Shown: positions 51,853-61,708, counted from the stretch's first letter. The stretch is 63,347 nucleotides of DNA from Lysobacteraceae bacterium (GCA_028866435.1 JAGWIC010000004.1:1-63347), one strand, 5' to 3'. Numbers and translations are program-made. Notes: a model not told the origin generated them from the sequence alone.

Positions 51853-53586
51853 ATGCTGAGCATCGAACAGTCCCTTATCGAGCGTATGCCGTGGCTGGCC
51901 CAGCACCCGCGGATTCGCCGCCCGGTGGCCGGGATGCTCGGACGGCTGGCGGACGAAGACGGGTTCAACCGGGTGCTTGGACAGGTCGCCGGGCTCGAGG
52001 GTTTCGATTTTGCCGAGCGCGTGCTCGATGTGCTCGGCACCCGCTACCACCTCGATCCGCGCGACCGCGAGCACATTCCGGTCGAGGGTCCGCTGCTGGT
52101 GGTGGCCAATCATCCGCTGGGCATGCAGGATGCGCTGGCGCTGCTGCAGGTGCTCGGTTCGGTGCGCCGCGACGTGCGCATACTGGGCAACGACTGGCTC
52201 TCGATGATCCCGCAACTGCGCCATGTACTGCTGCCGGTGGATGTGTTCGGCGGTGGCGCCGCCTCCCGCCTGCGTGGCATCTACCGGGCGCTGGACAACG
52301 GCGAGGCGCTGATCGTTTTCCCGGCGGGCGAAGTCTCCCGGATGGGGAGTGCTGGCGTACGTGATGGCCGCTGGTCGGATGGCTTTGCGCGGCTGTCCAT
52401 GCGCAGCAAGGCGCCGGTGCTCCCGGTGCATATCGCGGCACGCAATTCGAGCATCTTCTACGGCTTGTCGATGCTGGCCAAGCCGCTCAGCACGGCCATG
52501 CTGCCACGCGAGGCGGTGGCCTCCGGCGGACGCCGGATCGGTTTCAGCATCGGCGCCCTGGTCGGTGTGGAGGAGCTGCGTCAGCGCAGTGGCGGTTGCG
52601 CGACGCAGGCGAGCAAGCTGATGCGCCGGCATGTCTACCGGGTGGGCCGCCGTCGCGGCCTGGTGTTCGGTGGACAGGCGCCGCTGGCCTTGCCCGAGCC
52701 GGCCGAACGGGTGGCTGCGGAGCTGGCGGAGGCGGAAAAGCTGGCCGACCTGGCCGATGGCAAGCAGGCGTGGCTGTTCCAGGGCGCGACCGACAGCGCG
52801 GTGATGCGCGAGATCGGACGCTTGCGCGAGTTGACCTTCCGCAAGGTGGGGGAGGGAACGGGCGCACGTCGCGACCTGGACGAGTACGACCCCCACTACG
52901 AGCACCTCGTGTTGTGGGACCCCAGGGCCCTGCGCATCGTGGGTTGCTACCGTTTCGGGCACGGCGCGCGCCTGCTCGCGCGGCGCGGCTTGAAGGGCCT
53001 CTACAGCGCCAGCCTGTTCAGCTATTCGCCGGAGCTGGAGGCCCGTCTGGCCCAGGGGCTGGAGCTGGGGCGAAGTTTCATCGCGCCCGCGTACTGGCGT
53101 TCACGGGCGCTGGATCAGCTGTGGCAGGGTATCGGCCTCTACCTGCAGCGGCATCGCGACCTGCGTTACCTGTTTGGCCCGGTCAGCATGTCGGTGAGCC
53201 TGCCGCGTGAAGCACGCGAATGGATCGCGGCGGCCCATCGGCATTATTTCGGGGCGCCGGGCCTGGCTGCCGCGCGCCAGCCCTTCGTGATTTCACCGGG
53301 GGTCGTCGAGGGCGTGCGCGTGGCGCTGGATGGCCTGGACGCGGCGGCGGGGCTGGGCCGGCTCAGGCATCATCTGGATGCGCTGGGCGTCACCATGCCG
53401 GTGCTGTATCGCCAGTACGTCGATCTGGTCCAGCCCGATGGCGTGCAGTTCCTCGACTTCGGCGAGGACCCGGGCTTCTCCGGCTGCGTCGATGGACTGG
53501 TGCTGCTCGACCTTGCCTGCCTGAAACCGGCCAAGCGCGCGCGCTACCTCGGCGGGACGGTGCCCGGCCTGACGGCGACGGGCTAA
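51853..53586 (+). CDS. Bifunctional acyltransferase, OlsF/ornithine-lipid synthase-like
   Basis: A 577-residue two-domain protein. The N-terminal half is a PlsC-like acyltransferase with VANHPLGMQD (His87, Asp93), LPVDVFGGGAASRLRGIYRA and FPAGEVSRMG. The C-terminal half (about residues 300-577) resembles OlsB/hemolysin-type N-acyltransferases: FRKVGEGTGARRDLDEYDPH and VGCYRFGHG. In OlsF both steps of ornithine-lipid formation are in one chain, so that is the best guess; lysine or another amino acid could equally be the head group. Stands alone in its strand run. Confidence 0.82.
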   Translation: MLSIEQSLIERMPWLAQHPRIRRPVAGMLGRLADEDGFNRVLGQVAGLEGFDFAERVLDVLGTRYHLDPRDREHIPVEGPLLVVANHPLGMQDALALLQVLGSVRRDVRILGNDWLSMIPQLRHVLLPVDVFGGGAASRLRGIYRALDNGEALIVFPAGEVSRMGSAGVRDGRWSDGFARLSMRSKAPVLPVHIAARNSSIFYGLSMLAKPLSTAMLPREAVASGGRRIGFSIGALVGVEELRQRSGGCATQASKLMRRHVYRVGRRRGLVFGGQAPLALPEPAERVAAELAEAEKLADLADGKQAWLFQGATDSAVMREIGRLRELTFRKVGEGTGARRDLDEYDPHYEHLVLWDPRALRIVGCYRFGHGARLLARRGLKGLYSASLFSYSPELEARLAQGLELGRSFIAPAYWRSRALDQLWQGIGLYLQRHRDLRYLFGPVSMSVSLPREAREWIAAAHRHYFGAPGLAAARQPFVISPGVVEGVRVALDGLDAAAGLGRLRHHLDALGVTMPVLYRQYVDLVQPDGVQFLDFGEDPGFSGCVDGLVLLDLACLKPAKRARYLGGTVPGLTATG

Positions 53587-53720
53587 AGGCTCGCCTCGGC
53601 GCCATCCCGACCGACCGCCCTCGCGCAGGCCATTACGCGTGGCTGCCTGGTGGCTGAACGGGAAAAGGAAACCGGGTCCGCGGCACTTCAACTATTGTAA
53701 AAAAACCGTAAAATGGCCCG

Positions 53721-53839
53721 GCAATGTGTGAGTGCATCACGGTTGCCGATCCGCTCAAGCAAAGTTGAATCAGCCGCCTGGCGCAAAATGGAACGCATTT
53801 CAGGCAAGTCACCGCCCGACCTGACCGGTCGGGCTTTTT
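53721..53839 (+). ncRNA. Candidate structured leader RNA or sRNA ending in a terminator
   Basis: Three small hairpins follow in order: GTGA/TCAC (53728-53740), TCAA/TTGA around AAGCAAAG, and a longer one with outer GCCTG/CAGGC and inner GCG/CGC. They lead into a perfect 8-bp terminator stem with TTTTT. No known riboswitch motif was recognised. It is either the attenuator of the receptor gene or a separate small RNA. Confidence 0.4.
53814..53839 (+). terminator. Rho-independent terminator upstream of the TonB receptor
   Basis: Perfect 8-bp stem GCCCGACC/GGTCGGGC with loop TGACC, directly followed by TTTTT. It lies 128 bases before the receptor ATG and 228 bases after the preceding gene's stop. 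Confidence 0.85.
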
Positions 53840-53966
53840 GTTGCCCTGGATTTGTCGTTATTTGTTGCGCATTCGGCGATTTTCTGCGCTATCGCGGGCG
53901 TCTTTGCGAGCACGCCGAACCGTGCAGACGGTGCCTTTTTTAAGTGACTTATCCGGGATCAAGTAC

Positions 53967-56402
53967 ATGAAAAGAAATCATCTTTCGGCGGCGATCGCCC
54001 TCGCCTGCAGCATGAGTGTCGGTGTGGCCATGGCGCAGGCCGCGGCCACTTCACCCGCGCCTGCCGCGGGCAGCCAGGTCGTTCAGCGCGCCAGCGCCTC
54101 GAGCACGTCCAACACCACCACCTCCAATGACACCAAGCGTGTGCAGCAGCTGTCGGCCGTGCAGGTGCGGGCGCAGTCGCTGTCGCTCGGCGGCGGCCTG
54201 ATGTCGGTGCAGGCGGCGCCCAAGGCCGTGTCCACGATCGGTCGCGATGCGATCGTCAAGGCGGCGCCGGGCGGCACCTTCGTGCAGATGGTTGACAGCA
54301 TCCCGGGTGTGAATGCTTCCACCGACGATTTCACCGGTCTCAATGACGGCAACTACAGCATCCGCGGCTTTACCAGTGACGAGATCGGCACCACCGTCAA
54401 CGGTGCGCCGATCAACGACAGCGGCAACTACAAGGTCTATGCGACCGAGTACGGCGACACCGAGAACATGGGCGACATCACCGTGCTGCAGGGCTACCCG
54501 GACGTCGATACGCCGGTTGCCGGCGCGGCCGGCGGCTCGATCGCCTGGGTCACCATCGATCCGTCCCACACCGCGGGCCTGGATGCGAGCCAGACCATCG
54601 GCAGCAACAATTACCGCCGCACCTTCTTCCGCCTGAACACCGGCGACACCGGCCCGCTGCGTTCATGGTTGTCCTACTCGAACAACAGCGCCGACATGTG
54701 GCGCGGCCCGGGCCAGATGAAGGTCACCAAGGTCGACGGCAAGTCGTTGTGGACCATCGACGACAACAACTCGATCTCCGCGTCGTTCCAGTACAACCGG
54801 GAAATGAAGAACAGCTACAACAGCCTGACCAAGGCGCAGGCGCAGCAGAACTACGACCAGAGCTACGACCGGACCCTGCTGAGCCCGACCGACACCAGCT
54901 TCTACCAGTTGCACATCAACCCGTTCCGCAACTACATGTTCAGCATGGACGGCGAGTTCAGGCTCAGCGACAACCTGCATCTGTCGGTGATCCCCTACTT
55001 CCAGTACGGCTTTGGTGGCGGCAGCTCCGGTACCACATTCACCGAATCGAGCTCATCGCTCAACCAGTTCAGGTACACCAACCAGGACCTCAATGGCGAC
55101 GGCGTGCTGAAGGGCAGTGACCTGGTCTATTCGTTCAGCTATTCGCACACCTGGCGCCCGGGCGTCATCGCCAAGTTGAACCAGGATTTCGGCGACAACA
55201 ACAGCCTCGAATACGGCGTGTGGTGGGACAAGCCGCGCCAGGAGCAGGGTCAGGTGTTCTCGCCCACCGCGCCGGGCACGGGCATCCCGTCGGACCGGTG
55301 GGCGCAGGTGAACCTGATCCGCTACCCGGACGGCACCGTGCAGAGGACCTACGACGAGTTCACCCGCACCGATACCCGCAAGGCCTTTGCCACCGACACC
55401 TGGACTCCGACCGACCAGCTGACGTTGACCGCCGGCGCCTCCTACATGTGGGTTCAGCGCAAGGGTTACGACTACGAGTGGCCCGGTTCCGTGCGCAAGT
55501 ACTACACCGGCTTCGGCGGCGACTCCAGCGGCACCTACCATGACTGGAGCCCGACCGTCGGCCTCAAGTACCAGTGGAACGACGAGAACCAGTTCTACGT
55601 CGGCGCCGGCAAGACCTTCCGCGCGCCGATCAACAGCGCGATCCTGCTGAACTCGGTGGTGGCCTCCGCGCCTGGAGCCAGTGCGCCGGCCAGCACCTAT
55701 GTCAACAAGCCCGAGACCGCGACCACGGTGGATGCCGGCTGGCGCTACTACGGTGGCCAGTTCTCGGCCAACGTCGATGTCTATGCCTCCAACCTCGACA
55801 ACAAGCAGGTTTCCGGCTACGACCAGAACACCGGGCAGACGGTGTACCTGTCGCTGCCGAAGATGCACATGCGCGGCCTGACCGCCGAGTCCAGCTACAA
55901 GATCACCACGGACTGGACCGTATACGGTTCGTACGCCTATACCAAGTCGATCCTGGAAGGGGACATCAACACGCTGAGCGACGGCATCTACAACACGGCG
56001 GGCAAGACCTTCCTCAATACGCCGCTGAACTCCGGCTTCGTGCGCCTGGGCTACGACCACGGACCGCTGTGGGCCAGCATCGATGCGAAGTACCGCGGCG
56101 CCGTGTGGGGCGACTGGTCCAACACCCAGCAGGTCGGCGGCTACACCACGATCAACCTCAGCGGCGGCTGGCGCTTCGACGACGTCTCCTCATGGTTCCG
56201 CAAGCCGTACATCAAGGTCAACCTGTTCAACATTGCCGATCGCCAGGCGTTGACCAACGCCAACAACCTCGGTGCGTTCCTCGCCGCCAATCCGAACAAG
56301 ATCACCGACCAGAACGGCAAGGTGCTGTACGCCAGCTCGCCGTACTACTCGCTGCTGGAAGGGCGCGCGGTGATGGTGACCTTCGGCGCTTCGTTCTTCT
56401 GA
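53967..56402 (+). CDS. TonB-dependent outer-membrane receptor
   Basis: An 811-residue receptor with a signal peptide (AIALACSMSVGVAMAQA), a low-complexity Ser/Thr/Ala stretch, a possible TonB box LSAVQVRA, then the plug (residues about 80-210, with MVDSIPGVNASTDDF, YSIRGFTSDEI and GGSIAWVTID) and a beta-barrel ending in Phe. Substrate unknown; this subfamily is common in Xanthomonadales, where it often serves carbohydrate or siderophore uptake. Preceded by a structured leader with a terminator; followed by its own terminator at 56429. Confidence 0.9.
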   Translation: MKRNHLSAAIALACSMSVGVAMAQAAATSPAPAAGSQVVQRASASSTSNTTTSNDTKRVQQLSAVQVRAQSLSLGGGLMSVQAAPKAVSTIGRDAIVKAAPGGTFVQMVDSIPGVNASTDDFTGLNDGNYSIRGFTSDEIGTTVNGAPINDSGNYKVYATEYGDTENMGDITVLQGYPDVDTPVAGAAGGSIAWVTIDPSHTAGLDASQTIGSNNYRRTFFRLNTGDTGPLRSWLSYSNNSADMWRGPGQMKVTKVDGKSLWTIDDNNSISASFQYNREMKNSYNSLTKAQAQQNYDQSYDRTLLSPTDTSFYQLHINPFRNYMFSMDGEFRLSDNLHLSVIPYFQYGFGGGSSGTTFTESSSSLNQFRYTNQDLNGDGVLKGSDLVYSFSYSHTWRPGVIAKLNQDFGDNNSLEYGVWWDKPRQEQGQVFSPTAPGTGIPSDRWAQVNLIRYPDGTVQRTYDEFTRTDTRKAFATDTWTPTDQLTLTAGASYMWVQRKGYDYEWPGSVRKYYTGFGGDSSGTYHDWSPTVGLKYQWNDENQFYVGAGKTFRAPINSAILLNSVVASAPGASAPASTYVNKPETATTVDAGWRYYGGQFSANVDVYASNLDNKQVSGYDQNTGQTVYLSLPKMHMRGLTAESSYKITTDWTVYGSYAYTKSILEGDINTLSDGIYNTAGKTFLNTPLNSGFVRLGYDHGPLWASIDAKYRGAVWGDWSNTQQVGGYTTINLSGGWRFDDVSSWFRKPYIKVNLFNIADRQALTNANNLGAFLAANPNKITDQNGKVLYASSPYYSLLEGRAVMVTFGASFF

Positions 56403-56428
56403 TCCAGCGCTGAGGTTCGGCCCGCCCG

Positions 56429-56460
56429 GAATGCCCCCGCTTGCGGGGGCATTCTGCTTT
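56429..56460 (+). terminator. Rho-independent terminator of the first TonB receptor
   Basis: A 10-bp stem GAATGCCCCC/GGGGGCATTC with loop GCTTGC, followed by TGCTTTT. Confidence 0.88.
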
Positions 56461-56508
56461 TCGGACGGTGCTTTTCCGTTGCGTTTTGGGCGCAAGAAGC
56501 CGCACGTT

Positions 56509-56538
56509 TTGTGACACTCATTAACTGGAATGTAATAT
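56509..56538 (+). promoter_or_regulatory. Possible sigma-70 promoter of the Oar-like receptor
   Basis: TTGTGA, 18 bases, TAATAT, in a locally AT-rich patch (CATTAACTGGAATGTAATAT). About 180 bases before the receptor ATG. Confidence 0.55.
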
Positions 56539-56721
56539 ATTGCGGCTACAGTGCTCCGATGCTTTCCTGCTGTGGGCCGCGGTACGTTGCTGCGGATCGG
56601 GGCCTCGCCAAGGGGGGGACAAGTGTCAGCGCGGCGGCGGCTTCCGGTTTTGGATTGGAGGCCTGGCCGCGCTGGTTTGACGCTTTCACCATTCGACCCA
56701 GACCAAGGGGACCGACGTCCG

Positions 56722-59700
56722 ATGAAAACACTCTTTCGCGCAAAACTACTGCCTCTGGCCATTACTGCACTGCTGGCGGCATCGCCGGTTCTTGCGCAGG
56801 ACACCTCGTCCGCGATCAGCGGCCGCGTGCTCGATGCCAGCGGCCAGCCGGTGGCCGGCGCCACCGTGCAGATCGTGCATGAGCCGTCAGGCACCACCAA
56901 GGTGGTCACCACCGATGCGGACGGCCGCTATTCCGCCCAGGGCCTGCGCGTGGGCGGCCCGTTCGACGTGACCGTGTCCAAGGCCGGCCTCGCCCAGGCG
57001 GACAAGAGCAATGTCTACCTGCAGCTGGGGCAGGTCTCCGCCATCAACCTGCAGATGGGCAGCGGTGCGGTGCAGGCCAAGAACCTCAAGAACGTGACGG
57101 TTACCGCCTCCGCGCTGGCGCAGACGTTCTCCGCCGACAACAAGGGCCTGTCGACCAACGTGTCCGGCCGCGAACTGGAAACCACGCCGCAGGGCAATCG
57201 TTCGATCGACGATATCGCCCGCCTGGACCCGCGCGTCAACGTGACCGACCAGGGTGATGGCTCGATCTCGATGGCGGGCATGCCCAACCGCTACAACAAC
57301 ATCAGCGTCGATGGCATGTCCCAGGGCGACCCGTTCGGCCTCAATGCCAATGGCCTGCCGTACCAGGGCTCGCCGATTTCGGTGGACACCATCGGCGAGT
57401 ACAACATTTCGACGGCCAACTTCGATGTCACCTCCGATACGGTCGGCGCCGACATCAATGCGGTAACCAAGTCCGGCACCAACAAATTCCACGGCTCGGT
57501 GTATTACGTCTACCGCAACGCCAACAGCATGGTGGGCAACGCCGGCTGGCTGAGCAGCAGCAACCCCGGCTACGACTACACCGGCTACAAGAAGGACTGG
57601 ACGGGCGGCTTCACCGTCGGCGGCCCGATCATCAAGGACAAGCTGTTCTTCTTCCTCTCCGCCGAGCATGAAAAAACCACCGGCATCGGCGCCGATTCCT
57701 CCAATGGCCTGGACACGTCGCTGACCGGTGCCTCCACCTCGAACAAGATTTCCCCGAGCGACCTGCAGCAGGTCATCGATACCGCCAAGGCGCTGGGCTT
57801 GCAGCCCGGTTCGTTCGGTGCCGGCGGCTCGGTGCTCGACGACAAGCGTTATTTGGCCAAGATCGACTGGAACATCAGCGACAACCACCGCGCCAGCCTC
57901 ACCTACCAGTACACCAAGGAGGCCCAGCCGATCGTGCAGGGCAACAGCTCCAACCAGATAGGCCTGAGCAGCTACTGGTACACCAAGAACAGCCTGACCA
58001 AGAACACCGCGCTGCAGCTCTACGATGACTGGTCGCAGAACTTTTCCACCGAGACCAAGATCAGCTACCAGTCGTTCCAGCAACTGGCCGGCAATGCCAT
58101 CAGCCAGCCGCAGGTGAAGGTCTACATGGACACCGCCGGTCGCGGTCCGTCGGTGAATCTCGGCGAGGACCAGTACCGTCACGAGAACGCGATCAGGACC
58201 AAGAAATGGTCGGCGTTCTTCGCCGGCACCTATTACCTGGGCGATCACACCATCAAGGGCGGCATCGAGTACCAGCGCGACCAGATCTACAACCTGTTCG
58301 GCCGCACCGAGTTTGGCAACTACACGTTCTACGGCCTGAGCAATTTCGCCGCCGCCAACTACAATTCGTATTACCTGTACCAGCCGGCACCGGGCTACAC
58401 CATCAACGACGTCGCCGCCAAGTGGGTCTACAGCCAGTACAGCCCGTTCCTGCAGGACACCTGGCAGGTCAACAACAACCTGTCCATCGCCTACGGCCTG
58501 CGCATGGACATCCCGCAGTCGGATCACGCGCCGCTGTACAACGCGGCGTTCACCCAGGCATTCGGCTATCGCAACAACAGCAGCCTGGGCAGCAAGAACC
58601 GGGTGGTCGAGCCGCGCTTCTCCTTCAACTACGCTTTCGATACCCAACGCATGACGCAGTTGCGCGGTGGCGTCGGCCTGTTCCAGACCTTCCCTCCGAC
58701 GGTGTGGATGACCAACCCGTATCAGAACAACGGCCTGACCGTGGCGAGCTATTCCTCGTTCAACCCGGCCAACGCAGCGTTCAGTCCGGACGCCTACCAC
58801 CAGAACATCCCGAACAGCCCGGGCAGCGTCAGCGGAGACGTCGACACGATCTCCCCGAACTTCAAGCTGCCCACGGTCTGGAAGGCCACGCTGGCACTCG
58901 ATCGCGAGCTGCCGTGGTGGGGCATGATCGGCTCGGTGGAGCTGCAGCACATCAAGGTCGACCACGGGATCTACTACCAGGCGATCAATATCGGCGCACC
59001 GACCGGTGTGCTGCCGGATGGCCGCTTCCAGTACTGGGCGACGCCGGGCGAGCGCCCCAAGAGCAGCGACGCGGCGGCCAACCGCAACAAGGCATTCGAC
59101 AAGGCCTCCACCCTGTTGACCAATACCAGCAAGGGCAAGTCGGACAGCCTGACCTTCTCCGTGTCCAAGCCGTTCTCGGATAGCTGGTTCGGCGATGTCA
59201 GTTTCACCATGAGCCATGCCACCGAGGTGAATCCGGGCAACAGCTCGCAGGCGTCTTCGGGCTATGCCTACGTGGTTCGCCAGAACGTCAACGAGCAGGT
59301 CGCCGCCACCGCCGACCGCAACATCCCGCGCACGCTCAAGGCGTCGTTGACCTGGCAGCATGCGTTCTTCGGCGACTACAAGACCTCGGTATCGGCCTTC
59401 TACAACGGCCACAGCGGTCTGCCGTACAGCTGGATCTTCTCCGGCGACGTGAACGGCGATGGCATCACCTACGAGGATCCGGTCTACATCCCGACGCTGA
59501 ACGATCCGAAGGTCAGCTATGGCACTACGCCGGCGCAGGTTGTGCAGCAGTTCCAGGACTACATTACCGGCAACAGCTACCTCAACAACCATCGCGGCCA
59601 GATTGCCGCCCGCAACGGCGCCCATTACGGCTGGGTCAACCAGCTCGACATGAGCTTCTCGCAGGAGGTTCCGGGGATCTTCAAGGGCAACAAGGGCGTG

Positions 59701-59955
59701 GTGCGCCTGGACGTCTACAATTTCCTCAACCTGCTCGACAACAAATGGGGGCAGACGGTCAACACGCAGTTCAATACACGTACGCTGGCGGGCTACAACG
59801 GGGTCAACGCGCAGGGCCAATACGTGTATTCCCTGCCCACCGACAGCGCCGGCAACTACCAGCCGCAACAGCTGATCCGCTACGACGCGGGCAGCAACCC
59901 GACCCGGGTGGTTTCCCGCTGGTCGGCGATGCTTACCTTGCGCTACACGTTCTGA
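56722..59955 (+). CDS. Oar-like TonB-dependent receptor with carboxypeptidase-regulatory-like domain
   Basis: A 1077-residue outer-membrane protein. Signal peptide (LPLAITALLAASPVLAQD), then a CarboxypepD_reg-like domain (about residues 27-105: SGRVLDASGQPVAGATVQI, with TDADGRYSAQGLRVGG), a plug (about 130-250, with RSIDDIARLDPRVNVTD and NAVTKSGTNKFHGS), and a long barrel ending LTLRYTF. This layout is that of Oar receptors of Xanthomonadales, several of which are implicated in peptide or polysaccharide uptake; the ligand here is unknown. AAGGGGAC lies shortly before the ATG. Confidence 0.92.
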   Translation: MKTLFRAKLLPLAITALLAASPVLAQDTSSAISGRVLDASGQPVAGATVQIVHEPSGTTKVVTTDADGRYSAQGLRVGGPFDVTVSKAGLAQADKSNVYLQLGQVSAINLQMGSGAVQAKNLKNVTVTASALAQTFSADNKGLSTNVSGRELETTPQGNRSIDDIARLDPRVNVTDQGDGSISMAGMPNRYNNISVDGMSQGDPFGLNANGLPYQGSPISVDTIGEYNISTANFDVTSDTVGADINAVTKSGTNKFHGSVYYVYRNANSMVGNAGWLSSSNPGYDYTGYKKDWTGGFTVGGPIIKDKLFFFLSAEHEKTTGIGADSSNGLDTSLTGASTSNKISPSDLQQVIDTAKALGLQPGSFGAGGSVLDDKRYLAKIDWNISDNHRASLTYQYTKEAQPIVQGNSSNQIGLSSYWYTKNSLTKNTALQLYDDWSQNFSTETKISYQSFQQLAGNAISQPQVKVYMDTAGRGPSVNLGEDQYRHENAIRTKKWSAFFAGTYYLGDHTIKGGIEYQRDQIYNLFGRTEFGNYTFYGLSNFAAANYNSYYLYQPAPGYTINDVAAKWVYSQYSPFLQDTWQVNNNLSIAYGLRMDIPQSDHAPLYNAAFTQAFGYRNNSSLGSKNRVVEPRFSFNYAFDTQRMTQLRGGVGLFQTFPPTVWMTNPYQNNGLTVASYSSFNPANAAFSPDAYHQNIPNSPGSVSGDVDTISPNFKLPTVWKATLALDRELPWWGMIGSVELQHIKVDHGIYYQAINIGAPTGVLPDGRFQYWATPGERPKSSDAAANRNKAFDKASTLLTNTSKGKSDSLTFSVSKPFSDSWFGDVSFTMSHATEVNPGNSSQASSGYAYVVRQNVNEQVAATADRNIPRTLKASLTWQHAFFGDYKTSVSAFYNGHSGLPYSWIFSGDVNGDGITYEDPVYIPTLNDPKVSYGTTPAQVVQQFQDYITGNSYLNNHRGQIAARNGAHYGWVNQLDMSFSQEVPGIFKGNKGVVRLDVYNFLNLLDNKWGQTVNTQFNTRTLAGYNGVNAQGQYVYSLPTDSAGNYQPQQLIRYDAGSNPTRVVSRWSAMLTLRYTF

Positions 59956-59971
59956 TCCCGCCTGACCTTGC

Positions 59972-60013
59972 CACGCAAAGGCCGGTGCCCTCACGGGTGC
60001 CGGCCTTTGCGTG
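59972..60013 (+). terminator. Hairpin after the Oar-like receptor
   Basis: A 14-bp stem CACGCAAAGGCCGG/CCGGCCTTTGCGTG with an inner GCCC/GGGT loop. No run of T follows, so it may be a transcript end or mRNA-stabilising structure rather than a standard terminator. Confidence 0.6.
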
Positions 60014-60238
60014 CCTTGACCTGTTGATGGTGGCGCGGGAAGCTAGCGACGTGGACGGTAGAGCCGCCTGAGGCGAAAAGTCCTGTCTGCGAGGACAGTT
60101 TTTCGACGATTCGCCGGCCCATCGTGGCTCCATCGGCCAGGCAGCCGCCGCGGGCAGCGTTTTGCCGCGCACGACCCCAGGTGCGCCAGCCATGCGCGGG
60201 CAGCGGCCCTGTTGCACGCAACCGGAGAAAAATCAGGA

Positions 60239-61639
60239 ATGAATGAAACCCAAGCACAGGCTGCGCGCAGGACGGATACCGTCAGCGCGCGTATCTCGCC
60301 GGTTGGCGGGCTGGACGTCCTTTCCCGCAACGAAGTGGCGCGCCTGCGTGGCGCCAGCGACTCGGGCATGCACGCGCTGTTGCGCCGCTGCGCCCTGGCG
60401 GTGCTTACCTCGGGCAGTCTCAGCGACGACCCGCGTGCGATCCTCGAGCAATATCCGGATTTCGACATCCAGGTGCTGCAGCAGGATCGCGGCATCAAGA
60501 TCGAGCTCACCCATGCACCGGCGCAGGCCTTCGTCGATGGACAGATCATCGTCGGCATCAACGAGCTGCTGGTGGCGGTGGTGCGCGACATCGTCTACGT
60601 GGCAACCCAGCTGTCGCAGGCGGGTCTTGAGCTGGATGGCTCGGCCGGCCTGACCCAGGACGTTTTCGAAATCCTGCGCAATGCGCGCATCCTGAAGCCG
60701 AATATCGATCCCAACCTGGTGGTGTGCTGGGGCGGCCACTCGATTTCCCGCGAGGAGTACGACTACACCAAGCTGGTCGGTTATCAACTCGGTCTGCGCG
60801 GCCTGGATATCTGCACCGGCTGCGGCCCGGGGGCGATGAAAGGGCCGATGAAGGGCGCGACCATCTCGCATGCCAAGCAGCGGCTGCGCGACAACCGCTA
60901 CATCGGCATTACCGAGCCCGGCATCATCGCCGCCGAGTCGCCGAACCCGATCGTCAACCAGCTGGTGATCATGCCGGACATCGAAAAGCGGCTGGAGGCC
61001 TTCGTCCGGCTGGGTCACGGCATCATCGTGTTCCCGGGCGGCGTGGGCACGGCCGAGGAAATCCTCTACCTGCTCGGCATCCTGCTGCACCCGGACAATG
61101 CCGGGATGCCTTTCCCGCTGATCTTCACCGGCCCGCGCGAGTCGTCCGCCTACTTCGAGCAGATCGACCGATTCCTGCGACTGAGCCTGGGCGACGACGT
61201 GGCCCAGCACTACAAGATCATCGTGGACGACCCCGCCGCGGTGGCACGCACGATGGTCAAGGGCCTGGACAAGGTGCGCCACAACCGGCTCGACACCAAG
61301 GATGCCTTCTTCTTCAACTGGTCGTTGCGGGTGCCGCTGGAATTCCAGTTGCCGTTCCGTCCCACCCATGAGGCGATGCGCGGCCTGCAGATTCATCGCG
61401 ATCGCCCGCTGCATGAGCTGGCGGCCGACCTGCGCCGGGCGTTTTCCGGCATCGTGGCAGGCAACGTCAAGGAAGAGGGCGTGCAGGCGATCGAAAAGTC
61501 CGGTCCCTTCGCCATCGATGGCGATCCGGAGATCATGCGTGCGCTGGACCAGTTGCTGCAGGCATTCGTCAAGCAGCACCGGATGAAATTGCCCGGCGGC
61601 ACCGCGTACGTGCCTTGCTATCGCGTGGTCACCCACTGA
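60239..61639 (+). CDS. ppnN: Pyrimidine/purine nucleotide 5'-monophosphate nucleosidase (YgdH)
   Basis: A 466-residue LOG-family enzyme cleaving nucleoside monophosphates to base and ribose 5-phosphate; in E. coli it is activated by (p)ppGpp. Visible are the N-terminal PpnN domain, the central Rossmann core with CTGCGPGAMKGPMKGA and the family motif FPGGVGTAEEILYLLG, and the C-terminal ppGpp-binding-like region (SLRVPLEFQLPFRPTHEAM). The ATG at 60239 with upstream GGAG is preferred. It stands alone between the receptor and the tRNA gene. Confidence 0.93.
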   Translation: MNETQAQAARRTDTVSARISPVGGLDVLSRNEVARLRGASDSGMHALLRRCALAVLTSGSLSDDPRAILEQYPDFDIQVLQQDRGIKIELTHAPAQAFVDGQIIVGINELLVAVVRDIVYVATQLSQAGLELDGSAGLTQDVFEILRNARILKPNIDPNLVVCWGGHSISREEYDYTKLVGYQLGLRGLDICTGCGPGAMKGPMKGATISHAKQRLRDNRYIGITEPGIIAAESPNPIVNQLVIMPDIEKRLEAFVRLGHGIIVFPGGVGTAEEILYLLGILLHPDNAGMPFPLIFTGPRESSAYFEQIDRFLRLSLGDDVAQHYKIIVDDPAAVARTMVKGLDKVRHNRLDTKDAFFFNWSLRVPLEFQLPFRPTHEAMRGLQIHRDRPLHELAADLRRAFSGIVAGNVKEEGVQAIEKSGPFAIDGDPEIMRALDQLLQAFVKQHRMKLPGGTAYVPCYRVVTH

Positions 61640-61668
61640 AAAGCGGTGCCGCAAAACGAGGCGATGTA

Positions 61669-61697
61669 TTGACAGCCTGATGGCGCATCGACAAAAT
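61669..61697 (+). promoter_or_regulatory. Promoter of tRNA-Asn
   Basis: Consensus TTGACA (-35), 17 bases, CAAAAT (-10); the start is expected about 5 bases before the mature tRNA. Confidence 0.8.
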
Positions 61698-61708
61698 ACG
61701 CAGCTCAC

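Larger units (their letters stand above)
53587..53966. other. Leader region before the first TonB receptor
   Basis: 380 bases without a gene, less GC-rich than the surroundings. TAAAAT at 53709-53714 is a possible -10 (with TTCAAC at 53687-53692 as a weak -35), followed by a folded segment and terminator (53721-53839). A second weak hairpin with TTTTTT ends at 53942, just before the receptor start. Confidence 0.5.
56403..56721. other. Intergenic region between the two TonB receptors
   Basis: 319 bases. It holds the terminator of the first receptor (56429-56460), the promoter of the second (56509-56538) and about 180 bases of leader. An open frame continues upstream of the chosen start but has no family similarity. 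Confidence 0.6.

Noticed and set aside
56887-59994. A 1035-codon open frame antisense to the Oar-like receptor
   Set aside because: High GC removes stops from one antisense frame; the translation is Val/Ala/Gly/Arg/His-rich with no domain, and the sense strand encodes a complete receptor.
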